A DNA stretch of 64,000 nucleotides from Auanema rhodensis (taxonomy: Eukaryota; Nematoda; Chromadorea; Rhabditida; Rhabditidae): the NCBI GenBank assembly GCA_964057225.1, contig OZ059900.1:10302501-10366500 (forward strand), given 5' to 3'. Position numbers and translations under genes: made by a program. The notes under the pieces were generated by a model. The model was not told where the DNA came from, did not search any database, and saw only the letters and a list, made by a program, of their open reading frames with translations. Below, in pieces: positions 33,813-48,383 of the stretch (its first letter is position 1; each line of letters begins with the position of its first letter).

Positions 33813-34952
33813 TTATTTTTTTTCAATATTGAACGTATCTAATTTAGCAATAATATCGTCCCATGCAAGCATAATCTCAGCATCTTGGTCATCAAATTCA
33901 TCTGCATTTTGAACATTAACAATACCTTCAGCACTACGTTCCTCATAATTGTTAGTGGATACACTTTCCACATTCTCAACGGTTTGCCCGTAGTTGTTAA
34001 TAGAGCGCTAAAAACAAAAAGTTAAATTTCATCAACTCATCTTACCGCCTGCATAAACATATTTTCAATTCTAGCTATATGTCGACAAATGAGCTGAATA
34101 GTGCAATCAAGTTTCCAACAAATATCACGCCAAGAAGAAACCACGCGAGAAGATCTGAGCTTTCCACAGCGTACAGCTCTTAGACGGGACAGATCTTTGT
34201 AACCTATAACTAATGAGATAAACACTTCAACGCATTTCGAATAACAGTACCGGAACCTCTAATTCGTTTGTAACTGGAAGAATCAACACTGATAGGCTTT
34301 CCACTATCCTGAAATTTCGCAGGAACCGCAGGGAAAACAGGACGTTTTTGTAAGGATGCTCTTCTATTTTCCGGAGTTTTAAAGCTTGAAGGGGAGTACA
34401 AAAAAGTAGACTTATATCTTCCCTTCATGGAATAAGAGAAACCTGGGTTTTTAGTTACAGCTGATCTGTCAATCTAAAAACAGAAGTTATCGAATGTCCT
34501 GTAAATATACTAACAGGCCCACAAATCTTTTCTTCAAATAATCTCAAATGATGCTGGATATGTCTTATATGTTGTTCCAATAATGAAACAAATTGCATCC
34601 AATACAAGTTATTTGAAGCCGAATGTTCCCTGTTCAAATATTCGTCGACGCCGCGATAATCAAAGGATTTCTAGAAAACCAACATAATCAAACAAAAACC
34701 TCAGCTCATCCTACTCACCATCAGAGAAAGCTCGCGTTCAGCAAGGAAAAGGTGATTGTAAAAAGCCTGATAAAGATACGGTCTGAGGTGTTTACAGTAG
34801 TTCCTCCAGTAATGTAAAAATCGTGCACATGTTATTGCTGGTTGGAAGATAAGAGGTGCCACAGGTACTATAATATTTGACGAACGCACACGTCGACCCC
34901 AGTTATCGAACGCAGCTTTTTTATTTGGATTGAAATTAAAACCGTGAGACAT
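33813..34952 (-). CDS. Family B paralogue 2
   Basis: Exon 1 (34952-34719) starts MSHGFNFNPNKKAAFDNWGR and ends in LAERELSLM. Exon 2 gives LNREHSASNNLYWMQFVSLL and IRHIQHHLRLFEEKICGPV; a middle exon has SMKGRYKSTFLYSPSSFKTP and SSSYKRIRG. The next reads LSRLRAVRCGKLRSSRVVSS and then WRDICWKLD-type residues, ending IARIENMFMQA. The last ends in DDIIAKLDTFNIEKK (stop at 33813). The exon order and SSRV-W-IQLI-H-IEN pattern match paralogue 1, but identity is low and exon 1 is unrelated in sequence. The ATG is one base after an acceptor. Function unknown. Confidence 0.6.
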
Positions 34953-35938
34953 TCTATAAAACAAAAGGTGAATCTTGAATAAAAATATAAAGTTCACGAT
35001 ATTTACCTGGATGATTATTACTAGAAAGTTGCAGAATAAATGCAAACTGAAAACAATAGCTTGAAGAGATTTATGATATAATATAGATCAAAAAAATTAA
35101 CAATGAACATATATCTATAACATCTGTTTACCAATGACCTGAAGTAAGAGAAGGAACACTGTAGATACTGTATGTTAATTGTTTTTTAGTTGTTTGTTAG
35201 TTGTTTGTACCATAAATAGAAAAAATGATGAAAATAATCAATAACATACTTTGTTTATTGTAGTTTGTTTGCTTATCAAAAACAATTTAGGCTGATAAAA
35301 GTTAAATTATTAAGCTAAATCTGATTACGGTAATAAGGTTTATCCATGCGGGACAAATTCAAAAACAAAAACAAAAATGAAATTACGATTAGAGCATAAG
35401 TGCAACGTGAGTTCAACTAAAGTGCAATTTTTTATAATAAATATTAAAAAACATTATACACTTCTCACTTTTGAAATTCGAGTGTATTTTCATAATTAAT
35501 TTATAAAATGCTCATTGCAACAAGCTGAGGTCTCATTCTTCTTCCTGAATAGTTACTAAGCTATTACAAACCATGTGTCAATAAGAATTAATTCTTCTTT
35601 TTTCTTGTTAGCTATTCACATACTGATTCTGATTTAACTATCAATAGTGCTATGTTGTGAACGTTTGATAACTTAAACAAGATTAAGTAAAAGAAGATGA
35701 AAGCTTTCATTTCAGAAATATGGCTTGCTGGTCAATACTCTGGCAAAAATTAAATTATTAAAATGAAATAGAATAATAACAAATTAAATATTTTAAATTA
35801 TTATATACATGTCTCATCCAAATAAAACAAAATATATAAATAAATAAAGATATTTGAATGATTAAATGATTGAATGATTATATCATTAGTGTCATAAATC
35901 AATATTTTTGTATAAACGCTTAACTACACAAAAAAAGA
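34953..35938. repeat. Upstream module of family B, copy 2 (about 985 bp)
   Basis: Second copy of 31193-32178, including the promoter block at 35135-35350. The copies diverge exactly at the coding start on one side and at the A-run on the other. Confidence 0.9.
35135..35350 (-). promoter_or_regulatory. Conserved upstream block of family B paralogue 2
   Basis: Same ordered elements as at 31375-31590, from TTTGTCCCGCATGG to ACTTCAGGTCATTG, read on the minus strand. Confidence 0.6.
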
Positions 35939-36223
35939 TGATCTGTGTACTAGTTACTAGTTTTACAGTCTTATTTTCCAAGATATTCTTGTTATACGTT
36001 ATACCTAAACCCTACCTCAACGAAGAATAGACGATCTATTTTTTCGTTGAAATTGTTATTATTCGTTCATACAACCATTCTACCACTGTTGCCTGTAGTA
36101 ATGAACCTGAACGGAATATTATCAACTTGATACACAACTAAATACTCGTGACAAACCCTGTAGATACGGTTTTTTTCTTGATCTACAATTTATGATATAA
36201 CTACAAAAAATTACTATGACTTC

Positions 36224-36334
36224 GCTTACGACCCTACCAAGTTGAAAATACCATCCCGTCCGATATGACAAGTTAAGCAACGTTGGACTCTATTAGTTCT
36301 CGGATCAAAGCCGGCTTGGTAATCCCGGGTGCCT
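36224..36334 (+). pseudogene. 5S rRNA pseudogene
   Basis: GCTTACGACCCTACCAAGTT, then CCATCCCGTCCGATATGACA, AAGTTAAGCAACGTTGGACT and GGCTTGGTAATCCCGGGTGCC. It clearly derives from 5S but has several substitutions, a small deletion after GTTGAAAATA and no 3' CGTAAGC strand. Confidence 0.85.
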
Positions 36335-36745
36335 TTTCATTTTTATTAAAAGTATTTGAATAAATAAAGATGTTGTGGTAGTTGAAAACAGCTTTTGTTA
36401 AGTATGTACACATGTTCTCTATTTATATATTAGCCTAACACATTTTTTGATTATATCATTCTAATTAGCATGTAGCATTCTACAACAGAATTTTACACTT
36501 GTTTGATTAATTTCGTTTTTTTTTCCAAAAGTTATTAACTCATACACTAATAATGAAATAAATTAAACTTTAAAAAGTTATAATAAAAGTTTATGAAAAC
36601 AAAATACATTACAATTTCCTGTTATAAAAAACACAGCTAAAACAAACAATTATTAATAATTCAAATTTTCTTCCACTATATTTCAGGTATGCTGACAGCC
36701 AAGTGTACTGAAACTAGTAGTTAATATCAATTAGATTCATTAAAC

Positions 36746-38769
36746 TTACAATTTTAACTTCAAACTGTCATTTAAATCAACGTATTGTTTCTTATTAGCT
36801 TCAAATTCTTCCAGCATACCATCAGGAATAGGAGTACCACTTTCCAGACATTCTTGTGTTTGTTCACGAATGAATTTCAAATAATCCAACATTAAGGAAA
36901 AAAGTTGGCGATATTTCATATGTATCACACAACTGAAGCTTTCTTCTGAACGAATGCTCTCAGCCATATCATTTAGTGTTTGTGAATAATATGCTCTGAG
37001 TTCTGCATTCTTTTGTAGCTTATTATGATTATTTAAGTCAATATCCTGAAAAAAAAAACATTTAACGCATCATTTGCAAAGTTTCAGATCCTATTATCCA
37101 TTAAAATGTGAATTTACTTTGGAAATAAAAACTCATAAATTAAAAAAGAGGATGTAACACTAACCAATTTGCTTTCTTCATATTTGTCTTCATTATGAAA
37201 ATCATTCGTTTCCTTAACCAATTGAGGAAGATCAACCAGTTCACCGTCTTCAATTTCATCATCTAAGTCTGATCCCACCACGAAGTTTTCAATTATTTCA
37301 CGAACTAATTTCGGAGGTTTATCTTCTATGCTTTCTTCCAGTTCATTCATTGGATCCAGATGTGTGTTATCTGTATCAGTTTCAATATCCATATCTGAAC
37401 AAGAGTATCTATCCAGGTTACCACCCTGCAGATTATAAGCTGAGTTTGGGATTGTGTCCTTGTTGAAGCAGCCAAATTGATAATTTGAGTCAGGTACTAT
37501 GTTAGCAATACTCCTATCCATTTCGTTAACTAAGTCTCCAATAATGTCAACGGTTGTTTCTTCCATTTTCTCGACTGTGTTCGGAACATTGTCAGCAATA
37601 CCGTTTTCCATGGCATCAACTAAGTCTCTGATTGTGTTATTGTCCTCAGCTTCCATGACTGTGTCTGGTATTCTGTCAACAATACTTTCTTCCATTTCTT
37701 CTATTAAACTTTGAATTGCATCCACGATAATATTTTCGATCTCCTCAACAGAGTGGGGACTTCTGCTCTTGTTGAAACCTCCTATTACGTTAGCAACGCC
37801 TGAGCTTCTGTCATCGATACTCTTCTGCATTTCTTCTATTAAGTCTTCGATTATGTTTTCGGTATTATCTCCAATTGCTGTAACCGTGTCTGGGATTCTT
37901 CTGACAATGGTATTCTCCATTTCCTCAAGAGAGTGGGGACTTTTGCTCTTGTTGAAACTTCCTATAGCGTTAGCAAATCCTGAGTTTCTGTCATCGATAC
38001 TCTTCTGCATTTCTTCTATCAAGTCTTCGATTATGTTTTCGGTATTATCTTCAATTGCTGTAACCGAGTCTGGGATTCCTCTGACAATGATATTCTCAAT
38101 TTCCTCAAGAGAGTGGGGACTTCTGCTCTTGTTGAAACTTTCTATAGCGTTAGCAAAGCCTGAGTTTCTGTCATCGATACTCTTCTGCATTTCTTCTATC
38201 AAGTCTTCGATTATGTTCTCCTCATTATCTTCAATTGCTTTAACCGAGTCCGGGATTCTTCTTACTATGGTAATTTCCATTTCCTCAATTAAGTTTTGTA
38301 TTGTACTCACAATCAGTTCATCAGTATCGTCTGGATAACGACTAAAATCATTCAATCTATTAGTTGAGGTAGAAGTTTCGTTGACAGCACTATTATCCAT
38401 TCCCGCAACTAAGGTTGCAGTCGAGTTCTCGGCGTTATATTCCATTTGAACAACAGAGTTGGAGATTTCATTCTCTATGTTGTCTTCAATTTGATTAATT
38501 ACGTCTCTGATTGTAGTGACAACAGAATCTTCTAATTCTTGACTGCTTTTGTCTATTTCATTTACGATCCTCTTTAATACGTCAGCAATACAGCTTTTTT
38601 CTGAAGCTGTTCTCTCCAGTTCCCTCTCTTCGAGAGCTATTTGATTCATCAGCTCAGTATAAAGAAAATTTTCATCGCCCTCGAATGTAACAAAATCGTT
38701 GTAGAGAGCAATTTCATGTTCCTATAATGATGTTAAATCTAGAAAAATAGGCGACAATTAACTAACCAT
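36746..38769 (-). CDS. Long family A protein with internal repeats
   Basis: Three exons. Exon 1 ends exactly with ATG (38769-38767, then gttagt). Exon 2 (38721-37165) opens EHEIALYNDFVTFEGDENF. Exon 3 (37045-36746) opens DIDLNNHNKLQKNAELRAYY. The protein is about 620 aa and strongly acidic. Its middle holds three repeats of about 63 residues built on IIEDLIEEMQKSIDDR, then NAIGSFNKS-SPHSLEE and IPDSVTAIEDN, flanked by shorter degenerate units (VDAMENGIADNVPN, VNEMDRSIANIVPD). The C-terminal exon resembles family A (HMKYRQLFSLMLDYLKFIRE). It is probably an extended helical, possibly self-associating protein. No signal peptide. Function unknown. Frames on the opposite strand at 37499-38338 are shadows of the repeats. 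Confidence 0.7.
37745..38290 (-). repeat. Tandem coding repeats of about 190 bp
   Basis: Three head-to-tail units of similar length, all multiples of three. They contain GAGTGGGGACTTCTGCTCTT-type and TCTGTCATCGATACTCTTCT-type sequence on the plus strand. Units are very alike, so copy number could vary between strains. Confidence 0.85.
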
Positions 38770-39083
38770 ATTGTTTAACCTTTGTACAAAAAAAAATCAG
38801 AAAAATTTAGCAGCAATTACCTATAAGAAATTAGAAGTTAATATGTAAATAAATAATGACATTTTAATAAATATAAACAAAAATAAATTAAATAAAATGT
38901 ATTTGAAAGACTAACTCCCGCGTAGCAATAGAGCACATACGTGATTATCAATAACAGTACTCAGTTACCGTAAATTTATTTTTTTTAATAAAAACAAAAT
39001 AAATCCCCAATTATCAATAGAGCACTGATTCATTCAATATTAATTTTAACTTTTTTCAATTATATATATTTTTTGCTTAATGT

Positions 39084-39146
39084 ACCCGAAATTCCCACTC
39101 CATTTCCAATTCAAGTACCAGCTGGGTTATGTTGCTTGGCATGTCA
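39084..39146 (-). pseudogene. Degraded 5S rRNA fragment
   Basis: On the minus strand TGACATGCCAAGCAACATAA, then CCCAGCTGGTACTTGAATTG and GAGTGGGAATTTCGGGT follow the 3' two thirds of 5S, with many changes. Confidence 0.6.
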
Positions 39147-40698
39147 AAACAAAAAATCTGTGCTTTTAACATGGTGTAATTGTATGTGATTTTATTGTTT
39201 CAGTCATCACATATTTTAAGGTTATCACTGTGTAAAGGAAAAACAAAGAGAGATATAAAATCTGCTTTACTTTTCAAAATATTAATTAATTAAGCGTTTG
39301 TGTTGCACGTGTAATTAAACAGTATTCCAGTATTGCTGCATATATGATTTTGGTAGTCGTGACAGTCTGAGCTATCATAACAAATACTGTATGCATATAT
39401 TAGTTTATGTACTAATAATAAAATTGAGCTAACACACAGTGTTGCAAATTGTAAAAAAACGAGCGGAAAAGGTTTTAAGCTTACGATATTTTTTTGTTTA
39501 CACGGTTGAATTAGTTAGATGAAAACAATACTTATTCATATATTTCCATTTATCCGCTAATTTTATTAATTTGTCAACTGAATTATTTTTATAAAACTTG
39601 TATATCTACGTGAAGAATTATAATGTAATCACTTTGTTTTAATATTCTGGTTTTTATACTCAAATAAATAGTTTACTCTATATGTAAGTTTATTGCGCTG
39701 AGAATATATATGTACTTAAATATTATTTGCTCATAAAGATGCATAAACTAGCAATAATGGGTAGAAGCACTATATATTTGAGTTTTACAGTCAATAGAAG
39801 AATATATGTTGATTAACTGTTTAAGTGAAAACAAAACAGATTAAACTATTGTATAGTAGATGAACATGGGAATAGATAAAAAAACATCAAAATCCTACAT
39901 AATATTCAGACTATTCAAAATTCTTTCCTGTTTTTGATAAAAACATCATAATATAAAAATAATTATGATTATATTTTGATACACATTGATGGGGAAGTAA
40001 CTTTACGGCTTCTGAACAGTCTCCTCCATTTCTAAAATGCAGTTTTTGAAAGAAATATGGTATTAGGTGAATGAACAGTGTGTATGTCTAAATCATTCTA
40101 AACACCAGAAACATTTATTTTTTCATTATCATCGAATGCTTAGTATTCGAATGTTCCCAAGCATTTCAAAGCGTATAGAATATAATATTCGTTCATAATC
40201 AACTATAAATTTGAAATGAAATGGCTATAACTAGGTTGATATGATACTTTTTGCTTGAAAAATTGAATTGTGAAATCTAGATTTTTTCATGGAACACACT
40301 TTTCATCATGAAGTCATCAGTTTAACATTACTTTTATGAGAATAAAAAGAAACTTTTGATCTGAAAGTATTCAAAGTCATTAAACTGATGACTAATTTCA
40401 GTAGAAAATCTATTTCCTGCTCCAAAGATTTTCTGGAAATCGTCATTTTTCATTTGAGGGTAGGGGGTGTGACCTAAAATTATCAACTAATACATAAACA
40501 ATATAATTTCGAATAGTTGTCTTAAATTTACTGACACAGCTGTGTATTTATCTATGAAACAGCCGTCTGTTTTATCAATCCCATGCCAACGAAAATGCAA
40601 ATCTTCTCTTGCCTCTTCACTAAAGCAACAAAATGTTTTCAAACTGATTCGAGATGAAAATGCTTTACCCTTCTATTTTTTGATCCAGTTTATATTTT

Positions 40699-40953
40699 TC
40701 ATAAGTGGCATCAATTGTGTTTTCTTGTTGATCAGTAGAAACAACAGAAGCAACTAGTATATTTCTACGTGCACTACCTGCATACATACATGTCTTAGAT
40801 ATTTCACTAATTAACATGCTATACCTGTCAATCATCAAGGAATTCAAATCCTCTACAAAGTTGTAAAGTGATATTGAACATATTCTTTATGCTGATATAC
40901 GTTAGGCCTTTTCATAAGTGGCATCAATTGTGTTTTCTTGTTGATCAGTAGGA
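40699..40953. repeat. 41-base direct repeat pair
   Basis: CATAAGTGGCATCAATTGTG followed by TTTTCTTGTTGATCAGTA occurs at about 40699 and again at about 40914, each followed by (G/A)AAAC-like sequence. No coding role seen. Confidence 0.85.
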
Positions 40954-42784
40954 ACTTTAGCACTGTTTAGCAGAATAAAACAGCGATAATACAAATAATC
41001 TGAGATTTCCATTTTCAAAATACTCTGAACAATACTTTTCAATCCTCACCTCCAACCAGTTTCCAAAAATAGTACGACATTCGTATTGAGACCAACCATT
41101 TCATTAAGAAGTCTCAAGAAAATTCATAATCGTTGCTCTGTTTATTTCTTCCAAACATCTTTGAAAACTTTCGAAAAAGCCTGCGTTCAATAAAACCAAA
41201 CAATTCAATTTTTAATAATTATTGTTTTCTATTTATAACAAGTACAGTATCAATATTCTCACTTCTGTATTTCCCAAGGCTGCTTGGAATATGCTCTTGT
41301 TTTCAAAAGGAGCGCATTAAATGTGCTTCAGTTTTCTCATTCTACCACGCAGTTTGAGCTTTTATTCAGAACATATTACCAAAATCATTTAAAATTCACT
41401 TCTTCTGATAACAACCTGTCTTCATAATGAATTAAGTGCAGATGAATCCATTTAGTGTGATCCAAAACATACTATAATCATCTACTCATTTCTATGAATC
41501 TTTCTTAAAATCAGTGCACAAATCTATATTACCCTTGCTTGATTAGTACAATTTTTTCAAAAACATTATTACAATAAAATTCAAATAATAACCATATTCA
41601 ATTTCATCAATCACCACCAAGTGAAGTACCTTTCTCCTTCTTGTCGGCCTCACATTAGCTGTCCTTCTTGCTCTTCATGATGCAAACAATCTTCCCCGAA
41701 TGAATCAATAAACTATATACAGAAACTATTTACAATTCGCATGCCTAATGCAATATAATCCAATAACCTTACCATCTCAAAAACATATGAAATCAAACAT
41801 GCATGAATCATTTCGTATTATCTATTATGCAGATCAACGTTATAAAGCGCGGTTTATACAAGCATAGTTATGTCATCGTGCTTTCACCAAACCATTACTA
41901 GTTATATGGATAAATCATGTACAATCTAACGTTATATTCACATTCTTGTCAATTGTTTAGAACAATCGGAAAAAACTTAGATATTAGCTTATATAGCTAT
42001 ATATTTGTTGGAAACTGATTATACTTGTTACTGATACTTATTAATAATGAATGAACTAACTAAGTATGCATTTGATTTACGCTTGCTATTCCAACTTCTT
42101 TATTATTTCTATATGACTCATACTAGGCAGTTCTAGTTCGTTTAATTATTTTAAACATCAACGATAATGTGCAAAAAAGTTTGTTGTATTTTAATCATTC
42201 TTCATTAATCATTTAATCAAATCATGCAACTAAATTAGCTAAAAATGTATATACTGTCTATGCCGAAAGCGCCAACCCGTGATGATTCCGCACACCCTTA
42301 CCTCATTTGAAAACGCGCCAAAATGCGCAATTGGACAAACCGCATTCGCATTGGAGCGACATATATAAGTCGTCCAGCCAATAACAATCGAACGCGCCAC
42401 AGTTGTTGACATTTGAAAAAAACAAATTTATGTTTTATATATATTTAGATCGCGTATATTATTATTATTTGTTTATAATATATTTATAGTTTAATTTTAT
42501 ATAACACAAACTCTAATTTTTATGAAAATATCATTATAATACGAGCGTTTAAGTATTGATTTTTCATATTGTATACAATGTATGCACAGTGATTGGTGGT
42601 GAATATGTTTCATTCTTTTTTATTTTTTCAAAGTTTTAATGTTCTATCATATGATTTCAATTATTCTTCTTCACTACATCGATTGTTTTCTTCTCGTGCC
42701 GTCCTTCCCGTCCCCAACCCCATTCGCTAACTAGTATTTTTGGTTATTCGATGCATTATATGTATGAAAAGTCTTTTAGGCTTT

Positions 42785-44814
<2,030 letters not shown>

Positions 44815-47554
44815 GTTTTCCACTATGAATTCACTTCATACTTCATCTAATTAATGAATATTTCGTTATTCGAAATTTTCAAACTTTTTTCATGCACGTC
44901 ATATAGCATTGAATCTTGCAATTCACATGCTACAAAGTTTTTAAAAATTTAGTCTGCTTGCTTTTACATTCTTATGTTTTTCCTTATTCACTCTCCGTGT
45001 CCGGCATGATTCGCTTATATTTCACTAGTCGTATACTTCTTTAATCACTTCACTGCTTAGTTAACATAATCATTATTAAAATATTCTAGCTATTATGGTT
45101 GTTAATAAGTGTATAATAATATATTATGCATATATAGTATATTAGCCTTAAACTATATATATCTATATATCTTAACTATATGTTTATTATAGCACATATT
45201 CATGTACACAGTTGTATTCTATATTGTAATTTTAATAATTTTTTGTGAAGAATAGTCATACCATATACATTCGAACATATCTATATGTAGCCTCTTTTGT
45301 TTTCTTCTACAAATCATCCATCCCACCATCTAACTCACTCTTACGTACAGGCTTTTAATTATTATTATCCTTATAGTTCACTAGATTGTCTGCTTATTAT
45401 CAGAATATTTTATATTTTTTCTCATTATTTTGATAATAAGCATTGTATGTAGTAAGCATTCCATATGTATATCAAAACGGAGGCTTTATCATTATCTCCT
45501 ATGTTATCAATTGTTTAAAGTTCAAAATAGTTAGTATTATATTCAGAGAAGATAGTTAGGATAGAAAGTAGAAATATATATTTTCATTCATTTATTTTAT
45601 TTTAATTTGTGTTCATATTTTAGTTGTTTAGATAAGTTATTAATGTTGTAATGAAGTTTTGTTTATTGATTAAATTTAAATAGAAATGTATGTATTATTT
45701 ATCAATAAACACAAAACTATTAACGCCCTGTAAAGATTGAAACACTATTTTTAAAGCGAAAAGCGTAATCAAAAATGTTTATTGTTCAGAAACAGACACT
45801 CTGTTGTCTGGAAAATAAAATATATTATTGATTAATTGAAGAAACATTCTATGAGTTTAATCTATAACAGGCTCTATATCTGAGTTCAAATGAATGTTTT
45901 CTCATTAAACAGTATATAGAAAACAACTGTTAGTCAGATTTTGCCGGAAGTTCACTCACGTGTTCCTTTGAACTTCTTGACTTATTCGTGTTATATCATA
46001 AGCTTATGTGAAACTTAAACGAATAACAACAAAAGTTCGCAAATATATTGACTGATTTGATAAATCTAAGTAGGTTTATAATCTTATATTGCACTTGAAC
46101 TTTATTTCGATGCTTCAATTCCAACTAATGTTTTTTGAACAAAATTTTATTTTCTTACGTGCAAATGTTTCTAATATTTAGTTAAAGGAGTATGAGAAGC
46201 ATAATCTTCTTTAAATTTACCTTGTCTATATAAAATATATTTAATAAATAATACTTTCTAGTTATTTATGATGTTATAATGATCATATCTGAGTTGTATA
46301 TAAAGATTATTTGCATATGTTCATGTTAGTTGCAATTCTTTAAACATTATTGTAATTAAGAAGATAATAGATGATCAACTAGGTATGATAACGTTAACTA
46401 ATTACACTTATTTATACTTTTCTCTCATCAAAGGCTATTCGTTGTTAAGTTTATCTGATAGCTTTAGAGCAACACTTGGCTAGCAGTACAACAACTGATA
46501 GTGATTAAAGATGTTTGAAGTATTTAATATACTCTCACATTTTATTCATATTTTATCAATAAAATCAACTTACAACAATTTTTAAATTTTATTTTTAAAA
46601 AATAAAAATATTAACCGATTAAGCGCCAATTATTCATTTTGAACGTAAATATTATAGAAAAATTATTGATGTTTATTCAACGATATAGATAAAAGAAATG
46701 TTCAAAATATTGGAGAAAAAAAAACATTGAATGAATTAAACTGATAATTACCAATTATATTACTCTTATCATAGCATCTTAATGCCATTATCTGATTTTT
46801 ATATTGCTGAGAAAAAGTCATGAAAAGTGTATGAAATGATATTTTCAGATATATTAACACGTAAATTCGAATATTTAAATGATTTTTAAACTTTTTGTCA
46901 TTTGTATCTCTGATCATTAGTTTGGTAATTGACATATTAACTCGAACACGTGAATATCTGATGAAGAAAGAAACAATTCATGACATATAGAATGTGACTT
47001 ATCACGTTATACACTCTTGTAAAAGTATTTAAATCATAAATAACTGAAAGGTATACGATTGCTTTGCAAATTGTTATTTTTATGTCATTTAGCTTATATA
47101 TTTTCTTTATAATTGTAATGAAAATACATATATACATACACATACACACTCACACAAACTCATTTCAGACCCATTTATCGATATTGACACATGACTTGCT
47201 GTCTTATGATTATATCTGCTTGTTTTGATCGCAACTAAGCGTCTGTTACGAAATTTTCCGCCTCATTCATTATCAATGAAAGAGCTCCGCCGTGTACATT
47301 CGTTGATTGTTCTACAACAACCCCCATCACCTCATTTCAGACTTTAATCATGTATTTTCTTGGCTAGAAAAGCATTTACAGCACTCCTAATTAATCTATA
47401 TTCACAGCCATAAATGTCTTTTCGGTTTATCTAACATATTTCATTTATAATTGTAAATGTTGAAACTAATTTAATAGAATATTTCTTTATCGTTTTTAAA
47501 AAAAAATAAAGGAATATTCGGGATATCATTCAATTATTCATTTTTTCTATTCAG
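44815..47554. other. 2.7-kb AT-rich intergenic region
   Basis: sax-1 3' UTR and spacer before the transthyretin-like pair. I found no coding exons or repeats beyond AT-rich tracts. Confidence 0.5.
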
Positions 47555-48216
47555 ATGAATAATATAATTATTCTAAGCATTTTACTCGCCTTATTTGGTT
47601 TGTCTATCGGATTTCGTACACAGTCCGTTGGAGTATCCGGCCGACTTCTCTGTGGCCATTCAGCAGCCAAAGGTGTTGTTGTAAGGCTGATTGATAAAGA
47701 TCAGGGCGAGAAAGGTAGGACAAGATGCGCTTTTGTTCATGATGTATCAAACAATGACTATAAAGAGAATTAGCTTAAAATAATTGTTTTTATAGAAAGA
47801 ATTATAAGAATAAATGAAAAAAATATGATAAAAATCATTGTTTCAGGACCTGATCCAGATGATTATATGGCACAAGCAACAGCAAATGAGACAGGGTATT
47901 TTGCGGTTAAAGGATCAACATTGGAATTAAGCATAATTGATCCAGAAATCCGTATTTATCATGATTGTCAAGACCAAAATAAGGTAAAACTTATAACAAA
48001 ACATGAGTTGTGCATTTTTCTAGAAATGCCAACGTGAATGGATAATCAGGATACCTCATAAGTACATATATAATGGCGAGAATATTGACAAATATATGAA
48101 TTTAGGAGATATAAACTTGGAGGTATTGAATATTTACAATATTGATTATTACCTGTTTATTTAAATTATAGGTTGAATTGGAGAATGAGTATCGTGAATG
48201 CCCGCCAAATGAATAG
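47555..48216 (+). CDS. Transthyretin-like secreted protein 1
   Basis: Four exons: 47555-47714, 47847-47983, 48024-48122 and 48172-48216, giving about 146 aa. The signal peptide is MNNIIILSILLALFGLSIGF. The TTL core has VSGRLLCGHSAAKGVVVRLI, ETGYFAVKGST, DPEIRIYHDC, KCQREW and YINLGDINLE-type residues (here YMNLGDINLE), with the family's four cysteines. TTL proteins are abundant nematode secreted proteins; roles are mostly unknown, and some act as signals or in cell-corpse recognition. The ATG directly follows the acceptor ttctattcag, a likely spliced-leader site. Confidence 0.92.
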
Positions 48217-48383
48217 ACTACTATTATTGTTTTTTTGCACAAATTAAAGAAAAAAATGTTTAAAATGAAATATTTAGATTCTATTTATAATATTTATATA
48301 TAACTATATGTTATAGATCATACTATATACATTCATATTTATTATCATCTATGCTAATTTCTTAATTCAAATTGTTATTTTAG

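Larger units (their letters stand above)
38770..42784. other. 4-kb stretch without convincing genes
   Basis: Holds the 5S relic near 39084, a 41-base direct repeat at 40699 and 40913, and inverted GTCATCAGTTTAA copies around 40315-40396. A GC-richer block at 42260-42380 may be the sax-1 promoter. Open frames are short, low-complexity and lack exon signals. Confidence 0.5.

Noticed and set aside
37499-38338. Long plus-strand frames opposite the repeat-rich gene
   Set aside because: They arise from the in-phase repeats on the minus strand and have no splice or start evidence of their own.
40315-40396. Inverted 13-base copies (GTCATCAGTTTAA) as a possible MITE
   Set aside because: Too short, no target duplication and no second copy in the window.
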